A DNA stretch of 64,000 nt from NCBI RefSeq assembly GCF_020103725.1, contig NZ_JAHXBG010000011.1, positions 124,001-188,000 of the forward strand, given 5' to 3'. Positions within the stretch are counted from its first letter, which is position 1. Each line of letters begins with the position of its first letter. The notes beneath the pieces are model-generated. The model saw only the letters and a program-made list of their open reading frames with translations. It did no database searches and was not told where the DNA came from. The position numbers and the translations under genes were made by a program. The DNA comes from Hyalangium gracile (GTDB lineage: Bacteria > Myxococcota > Myxococcia > Myxococcales > Myxococcaceae). Shown here piece after piece: positions 1-7,437 of the stretch.

Positions 1-253
1 CCGCGTCACGCTCCGGCAGGAGCTTGCGGAGCCGCTGTCCGCTCAGCCCCCCCGGGGTGGGGCCCAGGATGGACTCGGCGGCCGGGTTGGAGTGGATGCA
101 CTCGAAGTCCGTGATCGTCCCCTCGGGGTCGCGCAGGGGCGACAGGAACAGGCTGCCCTCGGGAGAGACGCGCTCGGCCTCCATGAGCGCGCGCAACAGC
201 GTGGTGTCCTCGATGGTGTCCGACGCGAGCTGTGGTTTGGTTGAGGCGGACAT
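1..253 (-). CDS. PAS-domain protein, N-terminal fragment (probable sensor kinase), cut by window start
   Basis: The reverse strand opens with ATG at 253 and stays open to base 1, so only the first 84 codons are visible. They encode an acidic lead of about 20 residues, a helix (LLRALMEAERVSPEGSLFLS), then PLRDPEGTITDFECIHSNPAAESILG. That last stretch is the typical PAS core: a strand, an acidic turn and the N-x-A-A helix ending in LG. In myxobacteria this arrangement most often belongs to PAS histidine kinases or PAS/GGDEF proteins, but the output domain lies outside the window. Third codon positions are almost all G or C, which supports this frame. The PAS call rests on pattern recognition; the kinase role is inference. 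Confidence 0.72.
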   Translation of the reverse strand, partial: MSASTKPQLASDTIEDTTLLRALMEAERVSPEGSLFLSPLRDPEGTITDFECIHSNPAAESILGPTPGGLSGQRLRKLLPERDA

Positions 254-572
254 CACGGTTCTCCAGCCGAGAGGATACGGTCCCCGGACGGTCGGGTGGA
301 CCCCTTGGCCTGAACACTGCTCCCCATTGGAGGAGCCTACTCCACCCACGGCACGCTGGGATGCTCGAAACCCAGACATCCAGGCAGGAGAGCGAGGGAA
401 ATCATTAGAAGAGATGTGAGTATTTCTCCGAGTGAAGTAGGAGGGCTCCAGGGACGCTGGGGCCTCAAAGCAGAGAGGGCCCCCAGGTCTTCCCCGGGAG
501 CCCTCTCTTGGACTGGCGTCACCGCACCCGGCCACGCTGACCGGTCAGGTCAGCGCGGGAGGCGGATGTTCC
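254..572. other. intergenic region between the PAS gene and the metallopeptidase gene
   Basis: This stretch of 319 bases has no convincing gene. Short open frames on both strands lack a plausible ribosome site and a recognisable product. It holds the upstream region of the PAS gene, read leftward from 253, and a strong hairpin at 472-508. I see no clear -35/-10 pair. Confidence 0.6.
472..508 (-). terminator. hairpin terminator downstream of the metallopeptidase gene
   Basis: AGAGAGGGC at 472-480 is the exact reverse complement of GCCCTCTCT at 500-508, with further C/G pairing possible inside the loop. It lies about 65 bases past the stop of the minus-strand metallopeptidase gene. On that strand it is followed by GCTTTG rather than a long T run, so it is a GC-rich, weakly tailed intrinsic terminator. 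Confidence 0.6.
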
Positions 573-3500
573 TCAGCGGTCCGCCCGGCGGCCCTGCGTC
601 GCCCGGGTCGGCGTGGACTTCGTGGGCGTGGACTTCGCCAGCGGCGCGGAGACCGTGAAGACCAGGTCGTCGCGGTCGTTGTAGCTGCCCGAGACGCAGG
701 TGCCCGCCGAGCCACCATACCGGAAGCCGGCGCGGAGGGCCTGCTGGCCGGTGGCCGAGGCGTTCAGCGTGAAGGTGTGGCTGAAGGTGTAGAAGCCGCG
801 CGTGGAGGGGCAGGCCAGCGACGTGGCCAGCGCCGTCCAGGTGGGCGAGGCCGCCGTGGGGTTCGTCGCGTAGTACAGGTCCAGCCTGTCCGTGGAGTCA
901 TAGCACCACACCCTCACGTCCACCTTCACCTGCTTGCCCGGGGCGAGGGTGCCCTCGTCCGTGCTCTTCAGGCTGATCTGCTCGAGGCTCTCGTCCGTCT
1001 GGTAGGTGCCGGAGTTGCCATCGGCGCAGGTGCTGCCCAGGGTGTTGGGCCGGTTGGTCTCGTTGCCGCTGGTCATCGTGCCACGGCCCTTGATGGCGGT
1101 GGTGCCGGTGTCACAGCCGCACGCGGCGGTGCAGCTCGGGACCTTGAGCGTGGCGTTGTAGGTGGCCACCTGCGGCGTGCAGAGGTTCGCCGTGGTGAAG
1201 CTGGAGGCGCCGCTGTAGGTGCCCGCGCCGCAGGTGTCCTTGGCGCGCGCCCGCCAGTAGTAGGTGGTGTTGGCGTTCAGCGCCGGGGAGACGGCCCAGG
1301 TGCTGGCCGCCGCCGCCGTGTTGGCCGCCACCACGTTGGTGAAGGCCGAGTCGGTGGCCACCTGCACCTCGTAGGCGGAGGCGCCGGTGACGTCCGTCCA
1401 GTCCAGGGTCGCCGTGGCCGAGACGCCGGTGGCGCCGTTGGCGGGGGCGGACAGGGTGGGCGCCGCGAGCACCGTGCAGCCGCGCGTGGTGAAGCTGCGG
1501 GCCGAGGACCAGGCGCTGGCGCCGCCGCAGCTGTTGGCCGCGCGCACACGCCAGTAGAAGGTGGAGTTGGCGGCCAGGGCCGGCGCCGCCGTCCAGGTGC
1601 TGGCCGTCAGCCCGGAGGCCGAGGCCACCACGCTGGCGAAGGCCGAGTCGCTGGCCACCTGCACGTCGTAGGTGGCGCCCGACACGTCCGCCCAGTCGAG
1701 CACCGCGGCGAAGTCCACGCCGGTGGCGCCGCTGGCCGGGCTGGCCAGGGCCGGAGCGGAGGGCGCGGTGCAGGACGGCGTCGCGCAGACGCAGGTGCTG
1801 GCCTCGCCGTAGCAGGCGGCGTTCGAGGCGGCGCCGACGATCGAGTAGCAGTACTGCCGGCCGTTGGCGACCTCGCTGTCGGTGTAGGTGGTGCCCGTCA
1901 CCGTGGCGACCTTGGCCTTGCCGAAGTTGCAGCCGGCGAAGCCCTCGGTCTTCATCACCCAGTACTGCGAGGCGCCGCTGGTGGTCGTCCAGCTCAGGGA
2001 CACCTGGCCGTCACCCGGGGTGGCCGTGGCGGAGGGCGCCGCGGTGGGGCCGCCCGCGCAGCCGCTGTTCACCGGCGCCGGGGTGTTGCAGGCGATGTTG
2101 TGGCGGTTGAAGGCCGCGTAGATGGCGGACATGTGCGGCGTGCCGTCGTTCAGGTTGCCGTTGTCGTCGTCCGCCGCCAGCCAGGACATGTAGCCGTTGG
2201 TGGCGCCGCAGCCGTTGGAGGTGCCCGCGGTGCAGTCGCACGAGTGCCACGTGCCCACGTTGCCGCTGCCCTGGTAGAAGATCTTGTTGGCGACGATGAA
2301 GGCGGTGTTCGAGTCGTAGTTGAACGGCGCCGCGCGCAAGTCCCGCGCGACGAGATCCCAGGCGGCCTGGCGCGCCGGAGCGGCGGCGCAGTGCACCTGG
2401 CGGCCGCAGGGGCCCGTGCTGGAGCTGCACCGCGGGCAGACGTGGTTCTGCGGGGTGTCCGGGGTGTTGTCCGAGTGCTTCGCCCAGTCGGCGTCACGCA
2501 CGCCGGAGCACTGCGTGGCGCAGTGGGCCGCGCCCGTCTGCGCCTCGTTCACGTTGTAGCCCGAGCCGTCCGGCGTCTGGCCGCAGCCCTTGTCGGAGGT
2601 GTGGAAGAAGCCGTAGCCCACGCACGAGGTCTGCAGGCGGTAGATGGCCGCGATGTCCGCGTAGCCCTCGCTGGAGTTGCTCAGCGTGCCGTTGGAGTCG
2701 AAGTCGTCCATGCCGTGGCCCCACTCGTGGTCGAACACGGCGCCGATCTCGCCCGTGTTCCGGCAGCCGCCGCCGCTCTTGTAGAAGTTGACGGTGGAGC
2801 CGTTCCAGAAGGCGTTGCACGTGCTGGAGAGGTTGACGTTGGAGGTCAGCACGCCCTGGAGCCAGGTGTTGTTGGGCAGCCAGCCGCGGGCCTGCTCCTT
2901 GAGCTTGTTGAGCTCATAGAAGGAGGAGCGCGCCGCCGCGGTGTTGCCCGCGCCGCCACCGCCCGTGGTGCAGTCGTGGTTGCCGTTGACGCCGCCCAGG
3001 TTCATGTTGCCCGTGGCGGAGCTGAAGCTCACGGAGCCGCACGAGTCGGCGATCTTCACGTACTTGCCGGACAGCGTCGTGGTGGCCGTGCCGGAGGTGT
3101 AGCTGTAGACGCCGGCGCCGTCCGTGTAGTTGTTCGGCGAGGCCAGGCCCGTGTTGGCCCAGGGCATCGGCGAGTTCGGCTGCATCGTGCCGCACGTCTC
3201 GTTCGAGGCGCACACCTCGATGTTGGTGGACGGGTAGACGCCGCCGGTGATGCTGGCGTCCAGGTAGTGGTTGTCGTCCTCGATGGCGAGCACCTCGTTG
3301 GTCTGCGCATCCACCGTCACCTTCCAGCGCTCGTTCTCCCCGGGGCGCTGGAAGCCGTAGGTCCACACCAGGGCGTGGGTGTAGCCCTGGCCGAAGCTGC
3401 CTACGAACGTCTGGCCCTTGGACACGTCCGCGCGGGCCAGGGGGGCGATCTCGAGCGTGGGCTGCTTCCACAGCTCGCCCGGCGTCTCGAACAGGCCCAG

Positions 3501-4163
3501 GTAGTCACCGGCGCTGCCCATCGCCTGCTGCGCCGACATCACCGGCCTGGTGGACAGCTTCGGGTGGGCCCAGGCCTCGGTGCCCAGGAGGATGAGGTTG
3601 CCGTGGCTGATGACGGCCGCCACGCGCGCCTCGCGCACCGGCACCCCGTTCACCTGCTGCGGGATGTGGACGTGCCACAGGTGCTCCGTCACCGCCGTCA
3701 CGCGCGGCTCGCCCAGGTGCAGCGGGTCCACGCCGATGGCCGGCGCGTTGTCCGCGATGAACTTGACGATGAGGTCGGCCACCACCGCCTCGTCCACCTG
3801 CGCCACGGCGCGGCCGAGCTGCTGGCGCACGCTCTGCAGCGTCACCTTGTTGCCCACGCCGTCTCCCGGGATGAGCGGAATCACGCCCTGGATGGCGGTG
3901 GCGGCGCCCGTGCGCGGATCCACGTACACGTGGAAGTCCCGGCCGTTGCGCGCGAAGAAGTCGTTCCACGCACTGGCGCTCACCGCGGACATCCTCGTCT
4001 GCATGTCCTGGAGCGGCTCGTTGGTGATGGGCAGGTAGAGCTCCGGCTTGAAGAAAGCCTTGCTCGACAGCGTGCTCGGAGTGGGCTGCGGGGGAACGAT
4101 CGCCTGGCTCGACACCGACAACAGCAGTGCGAGACAGGCAAGCAACTTCGCGACATGGCGCAT
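573..4163 (-). CDS. secreted zinc metallopeptidase with Fn3-like repeats
   Basis: This 1196-residue exported protease probably degrades extracellular protein. Residues 1-21 are a signal peptide (LLACLALLLSVSSQA). A region around 60-200 resembles the FTP/PepSY-type propeptide of thermolysin-like enzymes. The zinc site is H479-E-W-G-H483 with E499 in SEGYAD as likely third ligand, i.e. gluzincin-like (M4/M36 style). Cys-rich stretches around 560-680 suggest disulphides. Three Fn3-like modules start near 706, 801 and 893, the last two with a P-A-x-G-A-T-G-V opening. A C-terminal beta domain (about 996-1180) ends in a basic Thr/Lys tail. I start at ATG 4163 because CAGGAG lies just upstream and the signal peptide follows; an in-frame start 32 codons earlier has neither. 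The exact peptidase family is not certain. Confidence 0.9.
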   Translation of the reverse strand: MRHVAKLLACLALLLSVSSQAIVPPQPTPSTLSSKAFFKPELYLPITNEPLQDMQTRMSAVSASAWNDFFARNGRDFHVYVDPRTGAATAIQGVIPLIPGDGVGNKVTLQSVRQQLGRAVAQVDEAVVADLIVKFIADNAPAIGVDPLHLGEPRVTAVTEHLWHVHIPQQVNGVPVREARVAAVISHGNLILLGTEAWAHPKLSTRPVMSAQQAMGSAGDYLGLFETPGELWKQPTLEIAPLARADVSKGQTFVGSFGQGYTHALVWTYGFQRPGENERWKVTVDAQTNEVLAIEDDNHYLDASITGGVYPSTNIEVCASNETCGTMQPNSPMPWANTGLASPNNYTDGAGVYSYTSGTATTTLSGKYVKIADSCGSVSFSSATGNMNLGGVNGNHDCTTGGGGAGNTAAARSSFYELNKLKEQARGWLPNNTWLQGVLTSNVNLSSTCNAFWNGSTVNFYKSGGGCRNTGEIGAVFDHEWGHGMDDFDSNGTLSNSSEGYADIAAIYRLQTSCVGYGFFHTSDKGCGQTPDGSGYNVNEAQTGAAHCATQCSGVRDADWAKHSDNTPDTPQNHVCPRCSSSTGPCGRQVHCAAAPARQAAWDLVARDLRAAPFNYDSNTAFIVANKIFYQGSGNVGTWHSCDCTAGTSNGCGATNGYMSWLAADDDNGNLNDGTPHMSAIYAAFNRHNIACNTPAPVNSGCAGGPTAAPSATATPGDGQVSLSWTTTSGASQYWVMKTEGFAGCNFGKAKVATVTGTTYTDSEVANGRQYCYSIVGAASNAACYGEASTCVCATPSCTAPSAPALASPASGATGVDFAAVLDWADVSGATYDVQVASDSAFASVVASASGLTASTWTAAPALAANSTFYWRVRAANSCGGASAWSSARSFTTRGCTVLAAPTLSAPANGATGVSATATLDWTDVTGASAYEVQVATDSAFTNVVAANTAAAASTWAVSPALNANTTYYWRARAKDTCGAGTYSGASSFTTANLCTPQVATYNATLKVPSCTAACGCDTGTTAIKGRGTMTSGNETNRPNTLGSTCADGNSGTYQTDESLEQISLKSTDEGTLAPGKQVKVDVRVWCYDSTDRLDLYYATNPTAASPTWTALATSLACPSTRGFYTFSHTFTLNASATGQQALRAGFRYGGSAGTCVSGSYNDRDDLVFTVSAPLAKSTPTKSTPTRATQGRRADR

Positions 4164-4347
4164 ACGGCGCTCCTGATGGGGGATACGAGACAGGGACCGG
4201 AGGTGACTTCCCCAAGACCAGGCGGCGCAGGACGAAGGCTGGAAGAGAATTGCCGCCAAAAGCCTGATTCGGGGGCAGCCTCTCTAAACTAGAAACCTAT
4301 GCCAGACAAGGACTAGCAGTGCGCGCCGCAATCACTTGCAGTTGAGC

Positions 4348-5850
4348 TCAAGTTTTCGGCCAGATCTGTACCCAGTCATCCTGGATGAGCTTGCCGCCCG
4401 TCCTCTCCGTGGTGCCGCTGGCCGAGAAGGAGCGGGGCTCGCGCAGCGCCAGCACTCCGGCCTCGAGCCAGAGGAGGAGCAGGGCGGCGGCGGCGAGCGC
4501 GGGCAGCTTGCCGGCGAGGCCGGGGCGGCGGGAGGCCAGCACCTTCGCGGGCAGGAGCAGCAGCGGGAGCAGGGCCGGGAAGATGGCCAGCAGCCCTCGC
4601 GCGTAGCCGAAGAAGGCCAGGGTGATGAGCAGGCGGTGCAGCACCACGAGGGTGAAGAGGCTGAAGGCGCGGTGGGGCGCGCGTAGCGAGAGCGCCGCCC
4701 CGAGCAGCAGCAGCAGCGTGAGCGGCCACTTGAGCCAGGTGCTCTCGGGCACGAAGACGTCCACGGGAGGCCGGGCGCCGCGCAGCCCCGAGGGGAAGTC
4801 GGAGGCCCCGAGCCCCAGGCTCAGCCCGTCCAGCCAGCGGTCCAGCTTGCGCAGGAGCAGGGGGGCCGCGTCGCCGGGGTGCTCGGCCATCCAGCGCAGG
4901 CCCTCCGCGTAGCCGTGGAGCAGCAGGCGGCGCTGGGCCGGGTTGGCCACGTCGAGGTTGCCGCTCACGCCGAGCTGGTTGATGACGTCCGGCGTGAAGC
5001 CGCCCGTGGCCTGGGCGTTGTTCGCCATGGCGAAGTTGATGGGCCCGTACACGGTGACCAGGGTCAGCTCCGGGAGCGGCTCGAGGTCCGGGTTGCGCGC
5101 GTTGAGCTCCTGGAGCACCCGCGCGTTGCGCACGCTCCACGGGGCCAGCACCGCCAGGCAGACGGCCCCCGCCACCGCCCAGCGGACGAGCTGGGGCTTC
5201 CAGGGCACCTGCCGCTCCCGGTCGAAGGCGACGTAGGCCAGGAGGAAGGGCCAGAGGTAGAGGTGCTCGGCCCGCGTCAGCGAGCCCAGGCCCATGATGG
5301 CGCCCAGGAGCACGGCGGCTCCCCACGTGAGGCCTCGGGTGGACTGGAGCACGAGCCAGCACGTGGCGGAGAGGAAGAGCGCGTACAGCACCTCGTTGCT
5401 GTACGTGGTGGAGAGCAGCAGCCAGCCGAAGCTCGCCGAGAAGAGCCCCGCGGCGAGCAGGCTCCAGCCCGTGCCCAGCACCCGGCGCCACCACCAGAAG
5501 GAGAACGCCACCGTGGCCGAGTTCAGCACCGCGAGGCTCAGCTTGTAGGGGAAGGCGCTGCCGCGCGGCTCTCCCAGGAGCTGGTAGAGCAGCCCGAGGA
5601 ACGCGGGGAACAGGGGCGGGTGGTACGGGAGCGAGGCCTGGGCTGGCCTGTCCCTCACCCAGTCCAGGGCGTACCCATGGAAGAAGCGGGTGTCTCCATA
5701 GAAGAAGATGGAGAACGGCCAGTCCCGGTCCGGCGCGCCCAGCAGGTACAGCAGCCGGAGCAGCAGGCAGAGCAGGAACGTCCCGAAGACGCCCAGGGCG
5801 ACCGGGTGCCGCGTGCAAAGCTGTCGCGCGCTGAGGAGGAGCCGGCGCAT
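4348..5850 (-). CDS. GT39/ArnT-like integral membrane glycosyltransferase
   Basis: This 500-residue polytopic membrane protein has about ten hydrophobic segments, the first at 18-38. The first periplasmic loop contains FYGDTRFFHGYALDWV, an acidic site like the catalytic Asp region of PMT/ArnT (GT39/GT83) enzymes. Such enzymes transfer a sugar from a polyprenyl-phosphate carrier to protein or lipid on the outer face of the inner membrane. PYHPPLFPAFLGLLY and TYSNEVLYALFLS are also typical of the family. The start is ATG 5850 with AAGGTGG upstream. The next gene begins 54 bases away on the other strand, so the two share a divergent promoter region. The acceptor is unknown. The metallopeptidase gene lies downstream on the same strand after a gap of 184 bases. 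Confidence 0.85.
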   Translation of the reverse strand: MRRLLLSARQLCTRHPVALGVFGTFLLCLLLRLLYLLGAPDRDWPFSIFFYGDTRFFHGYALDWVRDRPAQASLPYHPPLFPAFLGLLYQLLGEPRGSAFPYKLSLAVLNSATVAFSFWWWRRVLGTGWSLLAAGLFSASFGWLLLSTTYSNEVLYALFLSATCWLVLQSTRGLTWGAAVLLGAIMGLGSLTRAEHLYLWPFLLAYVAFDRERQVPWKPQLVRWAVAGAVCLAVLAPWSVRNARVLQELNARNPDLEPLPELTLVTVYGPINFAMANNAQATGGFTPDVINQLGVSGNLDVANPAQRRLLLHGYAEGLRWMAEHPGDAAPLLLRKLDRWLDGLSLGLGASDFPSGLRGARPPVDVFVPESTWLKWPLTLLLLLGAALSLRAPHRAFSLFTLVVLHRLLITLAFFGYARGLLAIFPALLPLLLLPAKVLASRRPGLAGKLPALAAAALLLLWLEAGVLALREPRSFSASGTTERTGGKLIQDDWVQIWPKT

Positions 5851-5904
5851 GGACCGGTATCCACCTTATATGGAAGCGCGGGTTCGGTGCAGGATAGGCC
5901 CACC

Positions 5905-7413
5905 ATGCCCCATCCCTCCGAGCCCTTCTTCAGCGCTGCCCGGGAGCAACTCGGTCCCGATGTCGTGGACACGACGCCCGAGACGCTGGCGCGCTATGCC
6001 GTGAACCTGCTGCCCGTGGGCGCCCTGCCTCCGGCTGGAGTCGTCTACCCAGGCTCGACCGAGGACGTGCAGGCCATCGTCCGGATGGCCAACCAGCACG
6101 GCATCCACCTGTGGCCCACGAGCACGGGAGAGAATCGCGGGCTGGGGCTCAAGTCTCCGGTGAAGCCAGGGCAGGTGGTGGTGGACCTGGGGCGGCGCAT
6201 GAAGCGCATCGTCGAGATCGACGAGACGCTCGCCTATGCCGTGGTGGAGCCCGGCGTCACCTACGCGCAGCTCCATGAAGAGCTGGGCCGGCGCGGGCAC
6301 AAGCTGATGATGGACACCACCTCCGGTCCGCCCGATGGGGGCATCCTGGGGAACACGCTCGACAAGGGCGCCGGCTACACGCCGTACTTCGACCACTTCG
6401 GCATGAGCTGTGGCTTCGAGGTGGTGCTGCCCACGGGGGAGGTGGTGCGCACCTCCGATGGGGCCCTGCCGGGCTCGAAGACGCAGTACCTGTCCAAGTA
6501 TGGCTACGGCCCGTTCCTCGACGGCCTCTTCATCCAGTCCAACCTGGGCATCGTCACGCGGCTGGGTGTGTGGCTGATGCCCCGGCCTCCCGTGCTGCGC
6601 TCCTTCTTCTTCACCTTCCCGGAGGACGAGGACCTGAGCGAGATCATCGAGCTGGTCCGCCCGCTCAAGCTCAACAACGTGGTGCCCACGCTCATCAAGG
6701 TGACGAGCGACGTGTACGCGTTCGGGACGGAGGAGACGTACCCCTTCGACAAGACCGGCGGCCGGACGCCGCTACCTCCAGAGGTGCGCAGGGAGCTGCG
6801 GGAGAAGCACGGGCTCGGCGCGTGGCTGGTCTCCGGCGCCTTCTACGGGGCCTCGGAGGAGGCCGTGCAGCCGCTGCTCGAGCGGGTGAAGGCCCACTTC
6901 CTGCGCTCCGGCAAGGCGCGCTACATCGCGCACGCCGAGGCGGAGAAGAGCCGCATCCTGAAGATCCACATCGACACGTTCAGCGGGCAGCCCACCAAGG
7001 ACGAGCTGGGGCTGCTCCAGTGGCGGCCTGGAAGCGGGGCCACCTGGTTCCTGCCCGCCACGCCCATGGTGGGGAAGGTCGCCAACGAGCAGCAGGCGTT
7101 GTCCCGCCGCATCCTCGCCGAGCATGGCTTCGAGTTCGTCACCGAGTACGTGTGTGGACCGCGCCTGGCCCGGGCGCTGCACATCCTCCTCTACAACCGG
7201 CAGGACGCCGAGGAGCGCCAGCGCGCCGGGCGCTGCTTCCGAGCCCTGCTGAAGGCCTATGCCGAGGCCGGCTTCACGGTGGCCCGGGCGCCGCTCGACA
7301 TGCAGCAGGAGGCGATGGCCCAGCTCCAGGGCGTGCCCGAGGTGCTCTCGCGCATCAAGCGGGCCCTGGATCCGGAGGGCATCCTGGCCCCTGGCAAGTA
7401 CGGCGTCTCCTGA
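5905..7413 (+). CDS. FAD-binding oxidoreductase of the VAO/4-cresol dehydrogenase type
   Basis: This 502-residue cytoplasmic flavoenzyme has an N-terminal PCMH-type FAD-binding fold (about 45-215). It includes VVYPGSTEDVQAIVRMAN, then PTSTGENRGLG, the pyrophosphate-binding loop, and later GPPDGGILGNTLDKGAGYTP. The C-terminal half is the substrate and cap domain. Length and motif order match the flavoprotein of p-cresol methylhydroxylase and vanillyl-alcohol oxidase, which oxidise para-alkylphenols. The start at ATG 5905 gives the usual N-terminus; the frame stays open for more than 340 codons upstream, but only as a shadow of the opposite gene. No cytochrome subunit gene is adjacent, so it may act as an oxidase or use a remote electron acceptor. 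It converges on the next gene with 24 bases between stops. Confidence 0.9.
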   Translation: MPHPSEPFFSAAREQLGPDVVDTTPETLARYAVNLLPVGALPPAGVVYPGSTEDVQAIVRMANQHGIHLWPTSTGENRGLGLKSPVKPGQVVVDLGRRMKRIVEIDETLAYAVVEPGVTYAQLHEELGRRGHKLMMDTTSGPPDGGILGNTLDKGAGYTPYFDHFGMSCGFEVVLPTGEVVRTSDGALPGSKTQYLSKYGYGPFLDGLFIQSNLGIVTRLGVWLMPRPPVLRSFFFTFPEDEDLSEIIELVRPLKLNNVVPTLIKVTSDVYAFGTEETYPFDKTGGRTPLPPEVRRELREKHGLGAWLVSGAFYGASEEAVQPLLERVKAHFLRSGKARYIAHAEAEKSRILKIHIDTFSGQPTKDELGLLQWRPGSGATWFLPATPMVGKVANEQQALSRRILAEHGFEFVTEYVCGPRLARALHILLYNRQDAEERQRAGRCFRALLKAYAEAGFTVARAPLDMQQEAMAQLQGVPEVLSRIKRALDPEGILAPGKYGVS

Positions 7414-7437
7414 ATCGCGGGCGGTGGCCCGGGGGCC

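Noticed and set aside
777-4292. Open frame of 1171 codons on the + strand
   Set aside because: It mirrors the metallopeptidase gene; composition is Gly/Ala/Arg/Val-rich with no domain, typical of an antisense shadow in high-GC DNA.
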